In this document: piece by piece, positions 6,978-12,539 of the stretch | Position numbering within the stretch: the stretch's first letter is position 1 | How the letters are laid out: every line of letters starts with the position of its first letter | Source of the DNA: Desulfovibrio desulfuricans | GTDB lineage: Bacteria > Desulfobacterota > Desulfovibrionia > Desulfovibrionales > Desulfovibrionaceae | Direction of reading: 5' to 3' | Assembly (NCBI GenBank): GCA_003251995.1 | Contig: QKDT01000435.1 | Coordinates: 1-12,539, forward strand | Length of the DNA stretch: 12,539 bases | Made by a program: the position numbers and the translations under genes | The notes under the pieces: model-generated | Databases searched by the model: none | Told to the model about the DNA's origin: nothing | What the model saw: only the letters and a program-made list of their open reading frames with translations

Positions 6978-7514
6978 CTACTTGATCACGCCGCAGGCAA
7001 TACGCGCTCCTCCACCACCAAGGGGGGCTGGCTGGTCTGAATAATTGTCGCCGCCTGCATGGATCATAAGGGAGCGCCCCTTGATGTCGGCTGTGGTCAG
7101 ATCAGGCACATGCAACTTGGCCTTCACCTTTTGCTGCGCGTCGGCTGTGATGAGCGGCAAATCACCCTTGTGACCATGCTTGCCGGGGCCTTCGTGCTTG
7201 CCAGCATGGGTTGGGTCATAATGCCCACCGGCAGAAAGGCCAGCTACATTGACGCCATCCTTGGCAGCCGGAGCGCACGAGGGTTTTTCGTGTACATGCA
7301 TGCCGTGATCGCCCTGGGGGATACCAACGATATCCACCATTACATCCATACCGCCCTTGCCGTCGTCCTCAAAAACCACAAAGCCAATGGCCTCTCCAAC
7401 GCCCTCGCTGCTGATTTTGTTCACCGGAACTTTAACGCTTTCCGCCAGTACCGTTTGCGCGCCAAATCCAAGCGCGCATCCTGCAAGACAAGCGGCCAAC
7501 AAAATCCGTTTCAT
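6978..7514 (-). CDS. sodC: Periplasmic Cu/Zn superoxide dismutase
   Basis: Dismutates superoxide to hydrogen peroxide and oxygen outside the cytoplasm. The protein has 178 residues, with an N-terminal export signal (Lys2-Arg3, hydrophobic core, probable cleavage after TVLA-24). All metal ligands are visible: His73 and His75 (GMHVHE), bridging His98 (GGHYD), His107 (KHEGP), His115 and Asp118 (GHKGDLP), and His152 (IHAGGDN). The disulphide pair is Cys80 and Cys174. The C-terminal GGGGARIACGVIK is close to that of E. coli SodC. Odd: an LAGC sequence at residues 10-13 fits a lipobox (see findings). The ATG has AAGGAG five bases upstream, and a good promoter lies at 7571-7599. It is divergent from rlmE, and no cognate metal chaperone gene is visible nearby. 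Confidence 0.95.
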   Translation of the reverse strand: MKRILLAACLAGCALGFGAQTVLAESVKVPVNKISSEGVGEAIGFVVFEDDGKGGMDVMVDIVGIPQGDHGMHVHEKPSCAPAAKDGVNVAGLSAGGHYDPTHAGKHEGPGKHGHKGDLPLITADAQQKVKAKLHVPDLTTADIKGRSLMIHAGGDNYSDQPAPLGGGGARIACGVIK

Positions 7515-7570
7515 AGCCTCTCCTTACTGGTGATATTGTGCGAGATCACAGGTTCTGGAAACTTATTAAA

Positions 7571-7599
7571 AAAATATCCTGACAACGCGCTGCGGTCAA
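7571..7599 (-). promoter_or_regulatory. Promoter of sodC
   Basis: On the minus strand, TTGACC (5 of 6) is followed by exactly 17 bases and TATTTT (4 of 6), within AT-rich DNA about 60 bases before the sodC start. A 6-bp dyad, AGCCGT/ACGGCT (7607-7612 and 7619-7624), lies just upstream of the -35 box and could be a regulator site. Confidence 0.6.
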
Positions 7600-7648
7600 T
7601 ATATTTAGCCGTTTTTTGACGGCTGCTGCGGAGGGCGAGAATGTGTAC

Positions 7649-7677
7649 TTGGCTAGCGCGAGAAAAAAGGGTATGGT
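7649..7677 (+). promoter_or_regulatory. Candidate promoter of rlmE-yebC
   Basis: TTGGCT (4 of 6), 17 bases, TATGGT (4 of 6). The predicted start point, near 7684, leaves a leader of only about 12 bases containing the GGA that precedes the ATG at 7696. It would also make an upstream TTG start at 7684 leaderless, which supports the ATG. Confidence 0.4.
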
Positions 7678-7695
7678 TACCTGTTGGAATTTACC

Positions 7696-8376
7696 ATGAA
7701 AGAATACCGAGATCATTATTTCCTAAAGGCCAAGCGCGAGAACTACCCCGCGCGCTCGGTCTACAAGCTCAAAGAGCTGGACTCCAAGTTCCGCCTGCTG
7801 CGCCCCGGGCAGCGGGTTCTCGACCTTGGCGCGGCCCCCGGCTCGTGGTCCATGGGCGCGGCAGAAAAGGTCGGTACACGTGGCCTTGTGCTTGCCTGCG
7901 ACATTCAGAGCACCGAAACGGTGTTTCCGCCGCAGGTAACATTTATGCAGGAAGACGTGTTCAACCGCTCTGTTGAGTTTGAGGCCAAACTTACAGAGCT
8001 TGGGCCTTTTGACGTTGTCATCAGCGACATGGCTCCACGCACCACCGGCACGCGCTTTACAGATCAGGCCCGCTCGCTTGAGCTTACTGTCGAGGCATTG
8101 GCTGTAGCCTGTCTGCACCTTAAAAAGGGCGGCAGTTTTGTGGTGAAAATTTTTATGGGACCGGATATTCAGGAGCTGCTTGCGCCCATGCGCAAGGCTT
8201 TTGATACGGTCAAATCATTCAAGCCCAAAAGCTCGCGGGCAGAAAGCAAGGAAACATTTTTTGTTGGCCTTGGTTTTCGTGGTCAGGCGGGCGCTACCCC
8301 AACGGCGCATATACCGGGCGAAACTGCCGGGGAAGCTTCGCAAGAAGTTGCCGACGACGCGCCGCCGGGTATATAA
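7696..8376 (+). CDS. rlmE: 23S rRNA (uridine-2'-O-)-methyltransferase RlmE/FtsJ
   Basis: Methylates the ribose of U2552 (E. coli numbering) in the 23S rRNA A-loop during 50S maturation, using S-adenosylmethionine. The 226-residue protein shows the family K-D-K-E catalytic tetrad: Lys24 (VYKLKELD), Asp111 (VVISDMAP), Lys151 (FVVKIFMG) and Glu186 (SRAESKET). The SAM-binding motif DLGAAPGSW is at 43-51. I start at the ATG ([13 protein letters not shown]), which matches the usual family N-terminus and has GGA seven bases upstream; an in-frame TTG at 7684 would add four residues. The last 30 or so residues, after the catalytic core, are an Ala/Pro/Glu-rich low-complexity tail. yebC follows after 30 bases, so the two probably form one transcript. 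Confidence 0.95.
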   Translation: MKEYRDHYFLKAKRENYPARSVYKLKELDSKFRLLRPGQRVLDLGAAPGSWSMGAAEKVGTRGLVLACDIQSTETVFPPQVTFMQEDVFNRSVEFEAKLTELGPFDVVISDMAPRTTGTRFTDQARSLELTVEALAVACLHLKKGGSFVVKIFMGPDIQELLAPMRKAFDTVKSFKPKSSRAESKETFFVGLGFRGQAGATPTAHIPGETAGEASQEVADDAPPGI

Positions 8377-8406
8377 ACATACTCTACACAAGGTTTCGGA
8401 GGTTTT

Positions 8407-9144
8407 ATGTCAGGTCACAGTAAATGGGCCAATATCCAGCACCGTAAAGGTCGCCAGGACGCCAAGCGCGGCAAGATTTTCACCAAGGCCGCCAAAGAAA
8501 TCATCATCGCAGCCAAGGGCGGCGGCGATCCTGTGGGCAACTCCCGCCTGCGCGCGGCAATTGCCGCTGCCAAGGCCGTCAACCTGCCCAAGGACAAGAT
8601 TGAAGCTGCTATCCGCAAGGGTACGGGTGAAGATGCGGGCGGCGATCTGATCGAAACCTTCTACGAAGGTTACGGCCCCAACGGCATTGCCATTATGGTG
8701 GAAGTGGCTACTGACAACAAAAACCGCACCGTTGCCGAAGTGCGTCACCTTTTCACCAAGCATGGCGGCGCCATGGGTGAAAACGGCAGCGTGGGCTGGA
8801 TGTTTGACCGCAAGGGCGTTATCGCCGTTGACAAGGCCGCATACCCCGAAGACAAAATCATGGAAGCCGCCCTTGAGGCTGGTGCTGACGACGTCATCGA
8901 CGATGAAGACGTGTGGACCATCCACACCGCCATGGCTGATTTTACTTCCGTGCGCGATGCACTGGAAGCAGCCGGCATCGAAATGCAGGAAGCCGAGCTG
9001 GCCATGATTCCGCAAAACCTTGTGGCTGTCAGCGCTGAAGTGGGCATGAAGGTGCTGCGCCTCATGGACGCCCTGGACGACAATGACGACGTTCAGAATG
9101 TCTACGCCAATGCCGACTTCCCCGACGATATGCCTACCGACTAA
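8407..9144 (+). CDS. yebC: YebC/PmpR family protein (TACO1-type)
   Basis: A 245-residue member of the YebC/PmpR/TACO1 family. Members are described as DNA-binding regulators and, more recently, as ribosome-associated factors that help translation of difficult stretches such as polyproline; the role here cannot be told from sequence. It has the family-invariant N-terminus [14 protein letters not shown], the [14 protein letters not shown] segment, the [16 protein letters not shown] helix at about 58-73 and the [18 protein letters not shown] domain linker. Length is standard. The ATG is preceded by GGAGG at a four-base distance. It is 30 bases downstream of rlmE. No classical terminator follows; a weak CGGGC/GCCCG hairpin at 9152-9165 has no T-run. 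Confidence 0.95.
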   Translation: MSGHSKWANIQHRKGRQDAKRGKIFTKAAKEIIIAAKGGGDPVGNSRLRAAIAAAKAVNLPKDKIEAAIRKGTGEDAGGDLIETFYEGYGPNGIAIMVEVATDNKNRTVAEVRHLFTKHGGAMGENGSVGWMFDRKGVIAVDKAAYPEDKIMEAALEAGADDVIDDEDVWTIHTAMADFTSVRDALEAAGIEMQEAELAMIPQNLVAVSAEVGMKVLRLMDALDDNDDVQNVYANADFPDDMPTD

Positions 9145-9239
9145 GGGCTTGCGGGCTCTTGCCCGGCACCCACTGGCAACACCATTTGCGGGCGCAGAGA
9201 ACTGCTGCACGCCGTTGCCAACCAGCCTTGATTCATAAA

Positions 9240-9270
9240 GCCGCGCGGCTGGCAATGCCTGCCGCGCGGC
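9240..9270. repeat. Very stable GC hairpin between yebC and mlaF
   Basis: Two copies of the palindromic ten-mer GCCGCGCGGC flank an 11-base insert that itself pairs GGC with GCC. The result is a 10-bp stem plus a T-T mismatch plus 3 bp around an AAT loop. It lies 96 bases after the yebC stop and just before the mlaF promoter. There is no T-run on the plus strand; on the minus strand it is followed by TTT. It may act as an mRNA 3'-end barrier for rlmE-yebC. Confidence 0.5.
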
Positions 9271-9283
9271 AAATCTGCCACAC

Positions 9284-9312
9284 TTGCCCCTCCTGCCACC
9301 CTGCGCTATACT
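9284..9312 (+). promoter_or_regulatory. Promoter of mlaF
   Basis: TTGCCC (4 of 6), exactly 17 bases, TATACT (5 of 6). The predicted start point, near 9319, gives a leader of about 90 bases before the mlaF ATG at 9410. It also excludes a longer MlaF beginning near 9284. Confidence 0.6.
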
Positions 9313-9409
9313 TTTTAAAGCGCCACAAGGCCCGCAGGGCAATATTTACTGCGGCACAGTATCTTTATATCCAACAGACCAGCTACTTCAGAGGCGACAG
9401 GCGGTATTC

Positions 9410-10225
9410 ATGCAGGCATGGGACATTGAATTTAGGACACTCAGCGTAGGCTACGGCGAGCATGTAGTTTTGCGCGATGTCAATGCGGTGCTTCCGGGCG
9501 GCAAGGTTTCTGTTATCCTTGGCGGTTCCGGCTGCGGCAAATCCACACTACTGCGCCATATTATCGGTCTTTCACGCCCACAGGCGGGCCAGGTGCTTAT
9601 AGGCGACAACGACCTTTTTGGCCTGCCGCAAAAAGAATTTAGGCGTATGCGCCGCAACATGGGCGTACTGTTTCAGGATGGCGCCCTGCTGGGCGCGCTC
9701 ACACTGGTGCAAAACGTCACCCTGCCCCTCACGGAGCATCTGAATATTTCCAAAAAACTTATTCGGGATACTGGGCTGCGCGTACTGCGCATGGTGGGGC
9801 TTGAAGATTTTGCCGATTTTTATCCCAACCAGCTTTCTGGCGGCATGCGCAAACGCGCAGGCCTTGCGCGTGCTATTGTGGCAGAACCGCGCATTTTGCT
9901 GTGTGATGAGCCTACCTCTGGCCTTGACCCCATCACCGCCGCTCGCATGGACGAACTTCTGCTTGCCATGCGCAGGCAGTATTCCGACATGTCGGTGGTG
10001 GTTGTCAGCCACGATCTGAGCAGCCTGCGTGCCATAGCCGACCATGTTTTGGTGCTAGGCGAAGGGCGCGCGCTTTTTTCCGGCTCGCTGGCTGAGCTTG
10101 AGGCAAGCGACAACGCATATCTGCAACAATTTTTACGGCGTGAGCCGGGCGATGTTCAGGCAGCCATGGGCGAAGCGCCAGACCCGACTGTACGGCAGGC
10201 CCTTGACCGCTGGCTGTCATCGTAG
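9410..10225 (+). CDS. mlaF: Mla-type ABC transporter ATP-binding protein
   Basis: ATPase of the Mla phospholipid transport system, acting on the cytoplasmic face of the inner membrane with the permease MlaE and the MCE protein MlaD. The 271 residues show Walker A GGSGCGKST (38-46), the Q-loop at Gln89 within LFQDGALL, the signature LSGGMRKRAGLARA (142-155; MRKR rather than QRQR is typical of MlaF/Ttg2A), Walker B ILLCDEP with catalytic Glu167, the D-loop SGLD and H-loop His201. I chose the ATG at 9410 (AGGCGG five bases upstream); an extension to 9284 would pass through the promoter and is not conserved-looking. Its own promoter precedes it. Odd: the next gene is mlaD, after 212 bases, and no mlaE lies on either side. 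Confidence 0.9.
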   Translation: MQAWDIEFRTLSVGYGEHVVLRDVNAVLPGGKVSVILGGSGCGKSTLLRHIIGLSRPQAGQVLIGDNDLFGLPQKEFRRMRRNMGVLFQDGALLGALTLVQNVTLPLTEHLNISKKLIRDTGLRVLRMVGLEDFADFYPNQLSGGMRKRAGLARAIVAEPRILLCDEPTSGLDPITAARMDELLLAMRRQYSDMSVVVVSHDLSSLRAIADHVLVLGEGRALFSGSLAELEASDNAYLQQFLRREPGDVQAAMGEAPDPTVRQALDRWLSS

Positions 10226-10319
10226 GCCGTACCAGCTCACGTATGATGATGAACGCGGCGGTGTTGCCCTGTGCAGTATAGCATTTATACCTTCCGTCAC
10301 AGCGCAATGTCGCTTTAGG

Positions 10320-10359
10320 CAAGTATGCTCAAGTATAAAAATACCTACCTTATAGTAGG
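10320..10359. repeat. Phased direct repeats and small dyads upstream of the mlaD promoter
   Basis: CAAGTAT occurs at 10320-10326 and again at 10330-10336, exactly one helical turn apart. Two contiguous dyads follow: GTAT/ATAC (10333-10344) and CCTAC/GTAGG (10344-10359). The group sits immediately upstream of the mlaD -35 box, where an activator would be expected. The region is clearly more AT-rich than the genes around it. The function is inferred only. Confidence 0.4.
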
Positions 10360-10361
10360 GC

Positions 10362-10390
10362 TTGAAACTTTGCCATGCCGCACTTATACT
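10362..10390 (+). promoter_or_regulatory. Promoter of mlaD-mlaC-mlaA
   Basis: TTGAAA (5 of 6), exactly 17 bases, TATACT (5 of 6). This is the best promoter match in the window. The start point would be near 10397, leaving a leader of about 41 bases containing GGAG at 10421. It implies that mlaDCA can be transcribed separately from mlaF. Confidence 0.65.
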
Positions 10391-10437
10391 GGCATTGGAT
10401 CTCATTGCCGATTTATTCGTGGAGTTGTTTAAACCTT

Positions 10438-10890
10438 ATGAGTACTGTTCGTGAAACCGCTGTTGGCCTTTTTGTCCTGTTTGGCCTTGTATGTGTTGCT
10501 TATCTGACCATCAAGCTGGGCAAGATGGAAGTTTTCAGCCAGCAGGGCTTTGAACTTTCTGCTAACTTTGATTCCGTTTCCGGCCTGCGTGTTGGGGCGG
10601 ATATTGAGTTGGCCGGGGTGCCGGTGGGTCGTGTGGTCAGCATTGCTCTTGACCCAGACCCTGTCCGCAATCAGGCCGTAGTGCGTCTGCGGCTCGATAA
10701 AGATTTGAAGCTTTCAGACGACAGCATTGCCTCTGTCCGCACCAGCGGCCTTATAGGTGACAAGTACGTTAGCCTCTCGCGCGGTGGGTCGGAACACATC
10801 CTCGCGGCTGGCGACACCATTACAGAAACGGAATCCGCCGTCGACCTCGGTTCCCTCATCGGCAAATACGCCTTCGGAGGAGTCAAATAA
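10438..10890 (+). CDS. mlaD: MCE-domain lipid transport protein MlaD
   Basis: Inner-membrane-anchored MCE protein; in characterised systems it forms a hexameric ring that passes phospholipid between MlaC and the MlaFE transporter. The 150 residues begin with a short cytoplasmic end and one membrane segment at about 7-25 (TAVGLFVLFGLVCVAYLTI). A single MCE domain follows, with FDSVSGLRVGADIELAGVPVGRV at about 44-66 and TSGLIGDKYVSLSRG at about 102-116. Size fits single-MCE MlaD proteins. I start at the ATG at 10438 (MSTVRETAVG); the only upstream Shine-Dalgarno-like GGAG is 13 bases away, which is long and may mean modest translation. mlaC begins two bases after its stop codon. Confidence 0.92.
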   Translation: MSTVRETAVGLFVLFGLVCVAYLTIKLGKMEVFSQQGFELSANFDSVSGLRVGADIELAGVPVGRVVSIALDPDPVRNQAVVRLRLDKDLKLSDDSIASVRTSGLIGDKYVSLSRGGSEHILAAGDTITETESAVDLGSLIGKYAFGGVK

Positions 10891-10892
10891 CA

Positions 10893-11537
10893 ATGACCAT
10901 TCATGCGATTACGCGTCATATAGCCAAGGCCTTTTTGTTTGTGCTGCTGGCTGTTTCTCTGTTACCGGTTGCGGCTCATGCCGGATCTCCCGCCCAGTTG
11001 GCGCTTGAGACCTCCATCAGCCGAATTCTCAGTTCCATAAAAAACCCCGACTACGTCAATCCTGCCACGCGCGGCCCGCTGCGCCAGCAGATTGAAGACG
11101 AAGTGCTGCACATATTTGATTTTAGAGAATTTTCGTCGCGCACTGTGGGGCCCCGCTGGAGTACCTTCAGCCCTACGCAGCAGCAGCAGTTCAGCGATGC
11201 TTTTGCCGAACTGCTCATGAATACCTACCTGAGCAAAATTGACGGCTACAATGGCGAGCAGGTTGTGTACACGGGTGAGGTATCGTCCCCCAAAGGCGAT
11301 CGCACCGAAGTACGCACAATCATCACCATGAAGGACTCAAAAAAAGTCCCCGTGGCCTATCGTATGCTGCCCAAAAATGGCTCCTGGCTTGTTTATGACG
11401 TGCTGATTGAAAACATCAGCCTGGTCAAAAACTATCGCACCCAGTTTCAGGACATTCTGAACAGCGGCAGCCCTGACCAGCTTATCGCCAGGGTCAAGGC
11501 CAAGGCGCAGGAGGTCCGGCAGGGCAATGGACAATAA
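10893..11537 (+). CDS. mlaC: Periplasmic phospholipid-binding protein MlaC
   Basis: Soluble periplasmic carrier (MlaC/Ttg2D family) that shuttles phospholipid between the outer-membrane MlaA complex and inner-membrane MlaFED. The 214 residues include a classical signal peptide: His/Arg/Lys n-region, hydrophobic core FLFVLLAVSLLPVA, and cleavage after AHA at about residue 30. Mature-domain features typical of the family are FDFREFSSRTVGPRW, FAELLMNTYLSKIDGY and the end region GSWLVYDVLIENISLVKNYRTQF. GGAGG lies inside the end of mlaD, 12 bases upstream of the ATG. The start is two bases after the mlaD stop and the end overlaps mlaA by 11 bases, so the three genes are one translationally linked block. 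Confidence 0.93.
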   Translation: MTIHAITRHIAKAFLFVLLAVSLLPVAAHAGSPAQLALETSISRILSSIKNPDYVNPATRGPLRQQIEDEVLHIFDFREFSSRTVGPRWSTFSPTQQQQFSDAFAELLMNTYLSKIDGYNGEQVVYTGEVSSPKGDRTEVRTIITMKDSKKVPVAYRMLPKNGSWLVYDVLIENISLVKNYRTQFQDILNSGSPDQLIARVKAKAQEVRQGNGQ

Positions 11538-12372
11538 TTCAACGTCTATTTTGCCAGGGCATCTCTATGTACCCGGCTTTCTGCTGGTTGCGCTGCTATG
11601 CTTATGGCACGCCCCAGCAAGTGCGGCGCCAAGCCAGTCTCCGACACCGTCCACGGTATACGGCAATGCGCCCCAGCTCCAACCCGGGGCCATTACGGTA
11701 ACGCCCTACGGCACCATGCGTGCAGACAACACGCTGGACGACTACGACAACGAACCTATCCAGAGCGTTTCTGACCCCATCGAACCGTGGAACAGATTCT
11801 GGTTCCACTTCAACGACATTTTCTTCCTCTATATAGCCAAACCCGCATACTCCGCCTGGGAGGCTGTTACTCCGCACCAGATACGCGCAGGGTTGAAAAA
11901 CTTCTTTTCCAACCTGCTGTTTCCAGTGCGTTTTGTTAACAATATTTTGCAGTTCCGCTTTTTTGAGGCTGGTGTAGAATTTGGACGGTTTATCATCAAT
12001 ACCACATCCAGCGCTGGCTTTGCCGACGTGGCAAAAGGATATAAAACCATTGTACCAGTTGATCCCACTGGCGAAGACTTTGGGCAAACACTGGGCCGCT
12101 GGGGTATTGGTCACGGCTTCTACATTGTGTGGCCCATCATTGGCCCAAGCTCGGCTCGTGATACCGTAGGCCGTGCTGGCGACCTATTTGCCGACCCTCT
12201 GTTCTACCTTCAGCCATTGGAACTGAGCGCGGGTATTAGCGGTGGCCTACGTTTTAATGCCCTTGGCGACGTGCTGCCCCTTTATGAAGACCTGAATACC
12301 GTAGCTGTAGACCCCTATATTGCCATGCGCGAGGCCTATGTGAACTTCCGCAAGGCGCAGGTTCTGCACTAG
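11527..12372 (+). CDS. mlaA: MlaA/VacJ family outer-membrane lipid asymmetry protein
   Basis: Outer-membrane component that removes phospholipid from the outer leaflet and hands it to MlaC. The 281 residues carry the family core: DPIEPWNR at 83-90, FFSNLLFPVRFVNNILQ at about 126-142, EFGRFIINTT at about 151-160 and EDFGQTLGRWGIGHGFYIVWPIIGPSSARD at about 183-212. MlaA proteins are normally lipoproteins, but here the N-terminus has no Lys or Arg before the hydrophobic core (18-27) and the only Cys there (Cys25, in ALLC) lacks a small residue at -1. A type I cleavage after about ASA-33 or uncleaved anchoring seems more likely (see findings). The ATG overlaps the mlaC stop region by 11 bases; AGGG lies just upstream. 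A strong terminator follows. Confidence 0.92.
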   Translation: MDNNSTSILPGHLYVPGFLLVALLCLWHAPASAAPSQSPTPSTVYGNAPQLQPGAITVTPYGTMRADNTLDDYDNEPIQSVSDPIEPWNRFWFHFNDIFFLYIAKPAYSAWEAVTPHQIRAGLKNFFSNLLFPVRFVNNILQFRFFEAGVEFGRFIINTTSSAGFADVAKGYKTIVPVDPTGEDFGQTLGRWGIGHGFYIVWPIIGPSSARDTVGRAGDLFADPLFYLQPLELSAGISGGLRFNALGDVLPLYEDLNTVAVDPYIAMREAYVNFRKAQVLH

Positions 12373-12395
12373 GTACTCGGCAACAAATGGAATAT

Positions 12396-12442
12396 AAGCC
12401 CCCGGCTCACAAACCATATGGTTTAGTGCCGGGGGCTTTTTT
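12396..12442 (+). terminator. Intrinsic terminator of the mla operon
   Basis: An 11-bp perfect stem, AAGCCCCCGGC with GCCGGGGGCTT (12396-12406 and 12428-12438), has T-residues at 12437-12442. Its apical region contains a further perfect palindrome (AAACC AT AT GGTTT, 12411-12424). It begins 24 bases after the mlaA stop codon and ends the transcript. Confidence 0.92.
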
Positions 12443-12477
12443 AGCAGGATTTGTAGCCTTTCGGGCACGGGATTCGC

Positions 12478-12524
12478 TTACGCGTCGTATTAATAACTGA
12501 TTTCTCTGCCCTGCGGACGCGTAA
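12478..12524. repeat. 9-bp inverted repeat at the right edge
   Basis: TTACGCGTC at 12478-12486 and GACGCGTAA at 12516-12524 are perfect reverse complements separated by 29 bases. Each contains the palindrome ACGCGT, so the pair also reads as a direct repeat of that core. The significance is unknown; it may be chance. Confidence 0.3.
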
Positions 12525-12539
12525 TTTCACCCTCCGGCG
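12490..12539 (-). CDS. Possible 3' end of a minus-strand gene (partial, unidentified)
   Basis: The minus strand is open from the window edge to a TAA at 12492-12490, giving a C-terminal peptide of 15 residues ending RPQGREISY. The other two minus frames look less gene-like here: one is closed at once and one runs on as Arg-rich sequence. Position after the mla terminator fits a convergent gene. Fifty bases are too few to identify the product or to be sure it is coding. Confidence 0.3.
   Translation of the reverse strand, partial: PEGEITRPQGREISY

Noticed and set aside
7684..7695. TTG start giving RlmE four extra residues
   Set aside because: It would fall at the predicted transcription start; the ATG at 7696 has GGA at the right distance and matches the usual RlmE N-terminus.
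10226..10437. Possible decayed mlaE remnant between mlaF and mlaD
   Set aside because: Translation of the plus-strand frames gave only short peptides with no permease-like hydrophobic segments; the stretch is AT-rich and looks regulatory.

Overview
This window looks like the chromosome of a Desulfovibrio-type sulfate reducer (Desulfovibrionota, the former Deltaproteobacteria). That placement is an inference. It rests on moderately high GC, a Gram-negative envelope gene set (Mla lipid transport, periplasmic SodC) and the remembered resemblance of the RlmE and YebC proteins to Desulfovibrio homologues; no database search was possible. I see no phage, transposon or CRISPR, and nothing that clearly marks the window as accessory DNA.

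Left half (1-7514), all on the minus strand. In the direction of transcription the order is sodC (periplasmic Cu/Zn superoxide dismutase), a 264-base intergenic region that can fold into a long rod ending in an intrinsic terminator, a 573-residue DUF3880/CgeB-type glycosyltransferase, tRNA-Ala(CGC) with its own promoter and terminator, then manB, manC, gmd and the first 55 codons of fcl. The last four genes are the complete route from mannose-6-phosphate to GDP-L-fucose: ManB makes mannose-1-phosphate, ManC activates it to GDP-mannose, Gmd dehydrates it, and Fcl epimerises and reduces it. The glycosyltransferase next door is a plausible but unproven user of an activated sugar for a surface glycan.

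Right half (7649-12443), all on the plus strand. rlmE (23S rRNA 2'-O-methyltransferase) and yebC sit close together and are probably co-transcribed from a promoter in the sodC-rlmE divergent region. Next comes an Mla-type phospholipid transport set in two promoter-led blocks: mlaF alone, then mlaD-mlaC-mlaA, closed by a strong intrinsic terminator. The membrane permease gene mlaE, usually beside mlaF, is absent from the window. After the terminator, a possible minus-strand gene end (12490-12539) runs off the edge.

Most useful second looks: the structured RNA candidate between sodC and the glycosyltransferase, the permease-less and promoter-split mla locus with its phased repeats, a Cys/Ser/Asn-rich insert inside ManC, and atypical export signals on MlaA and SodC. 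I did not find a convincing wholly new system. The genes are core metabolism, and the novelty candidates are regulatory or structural.
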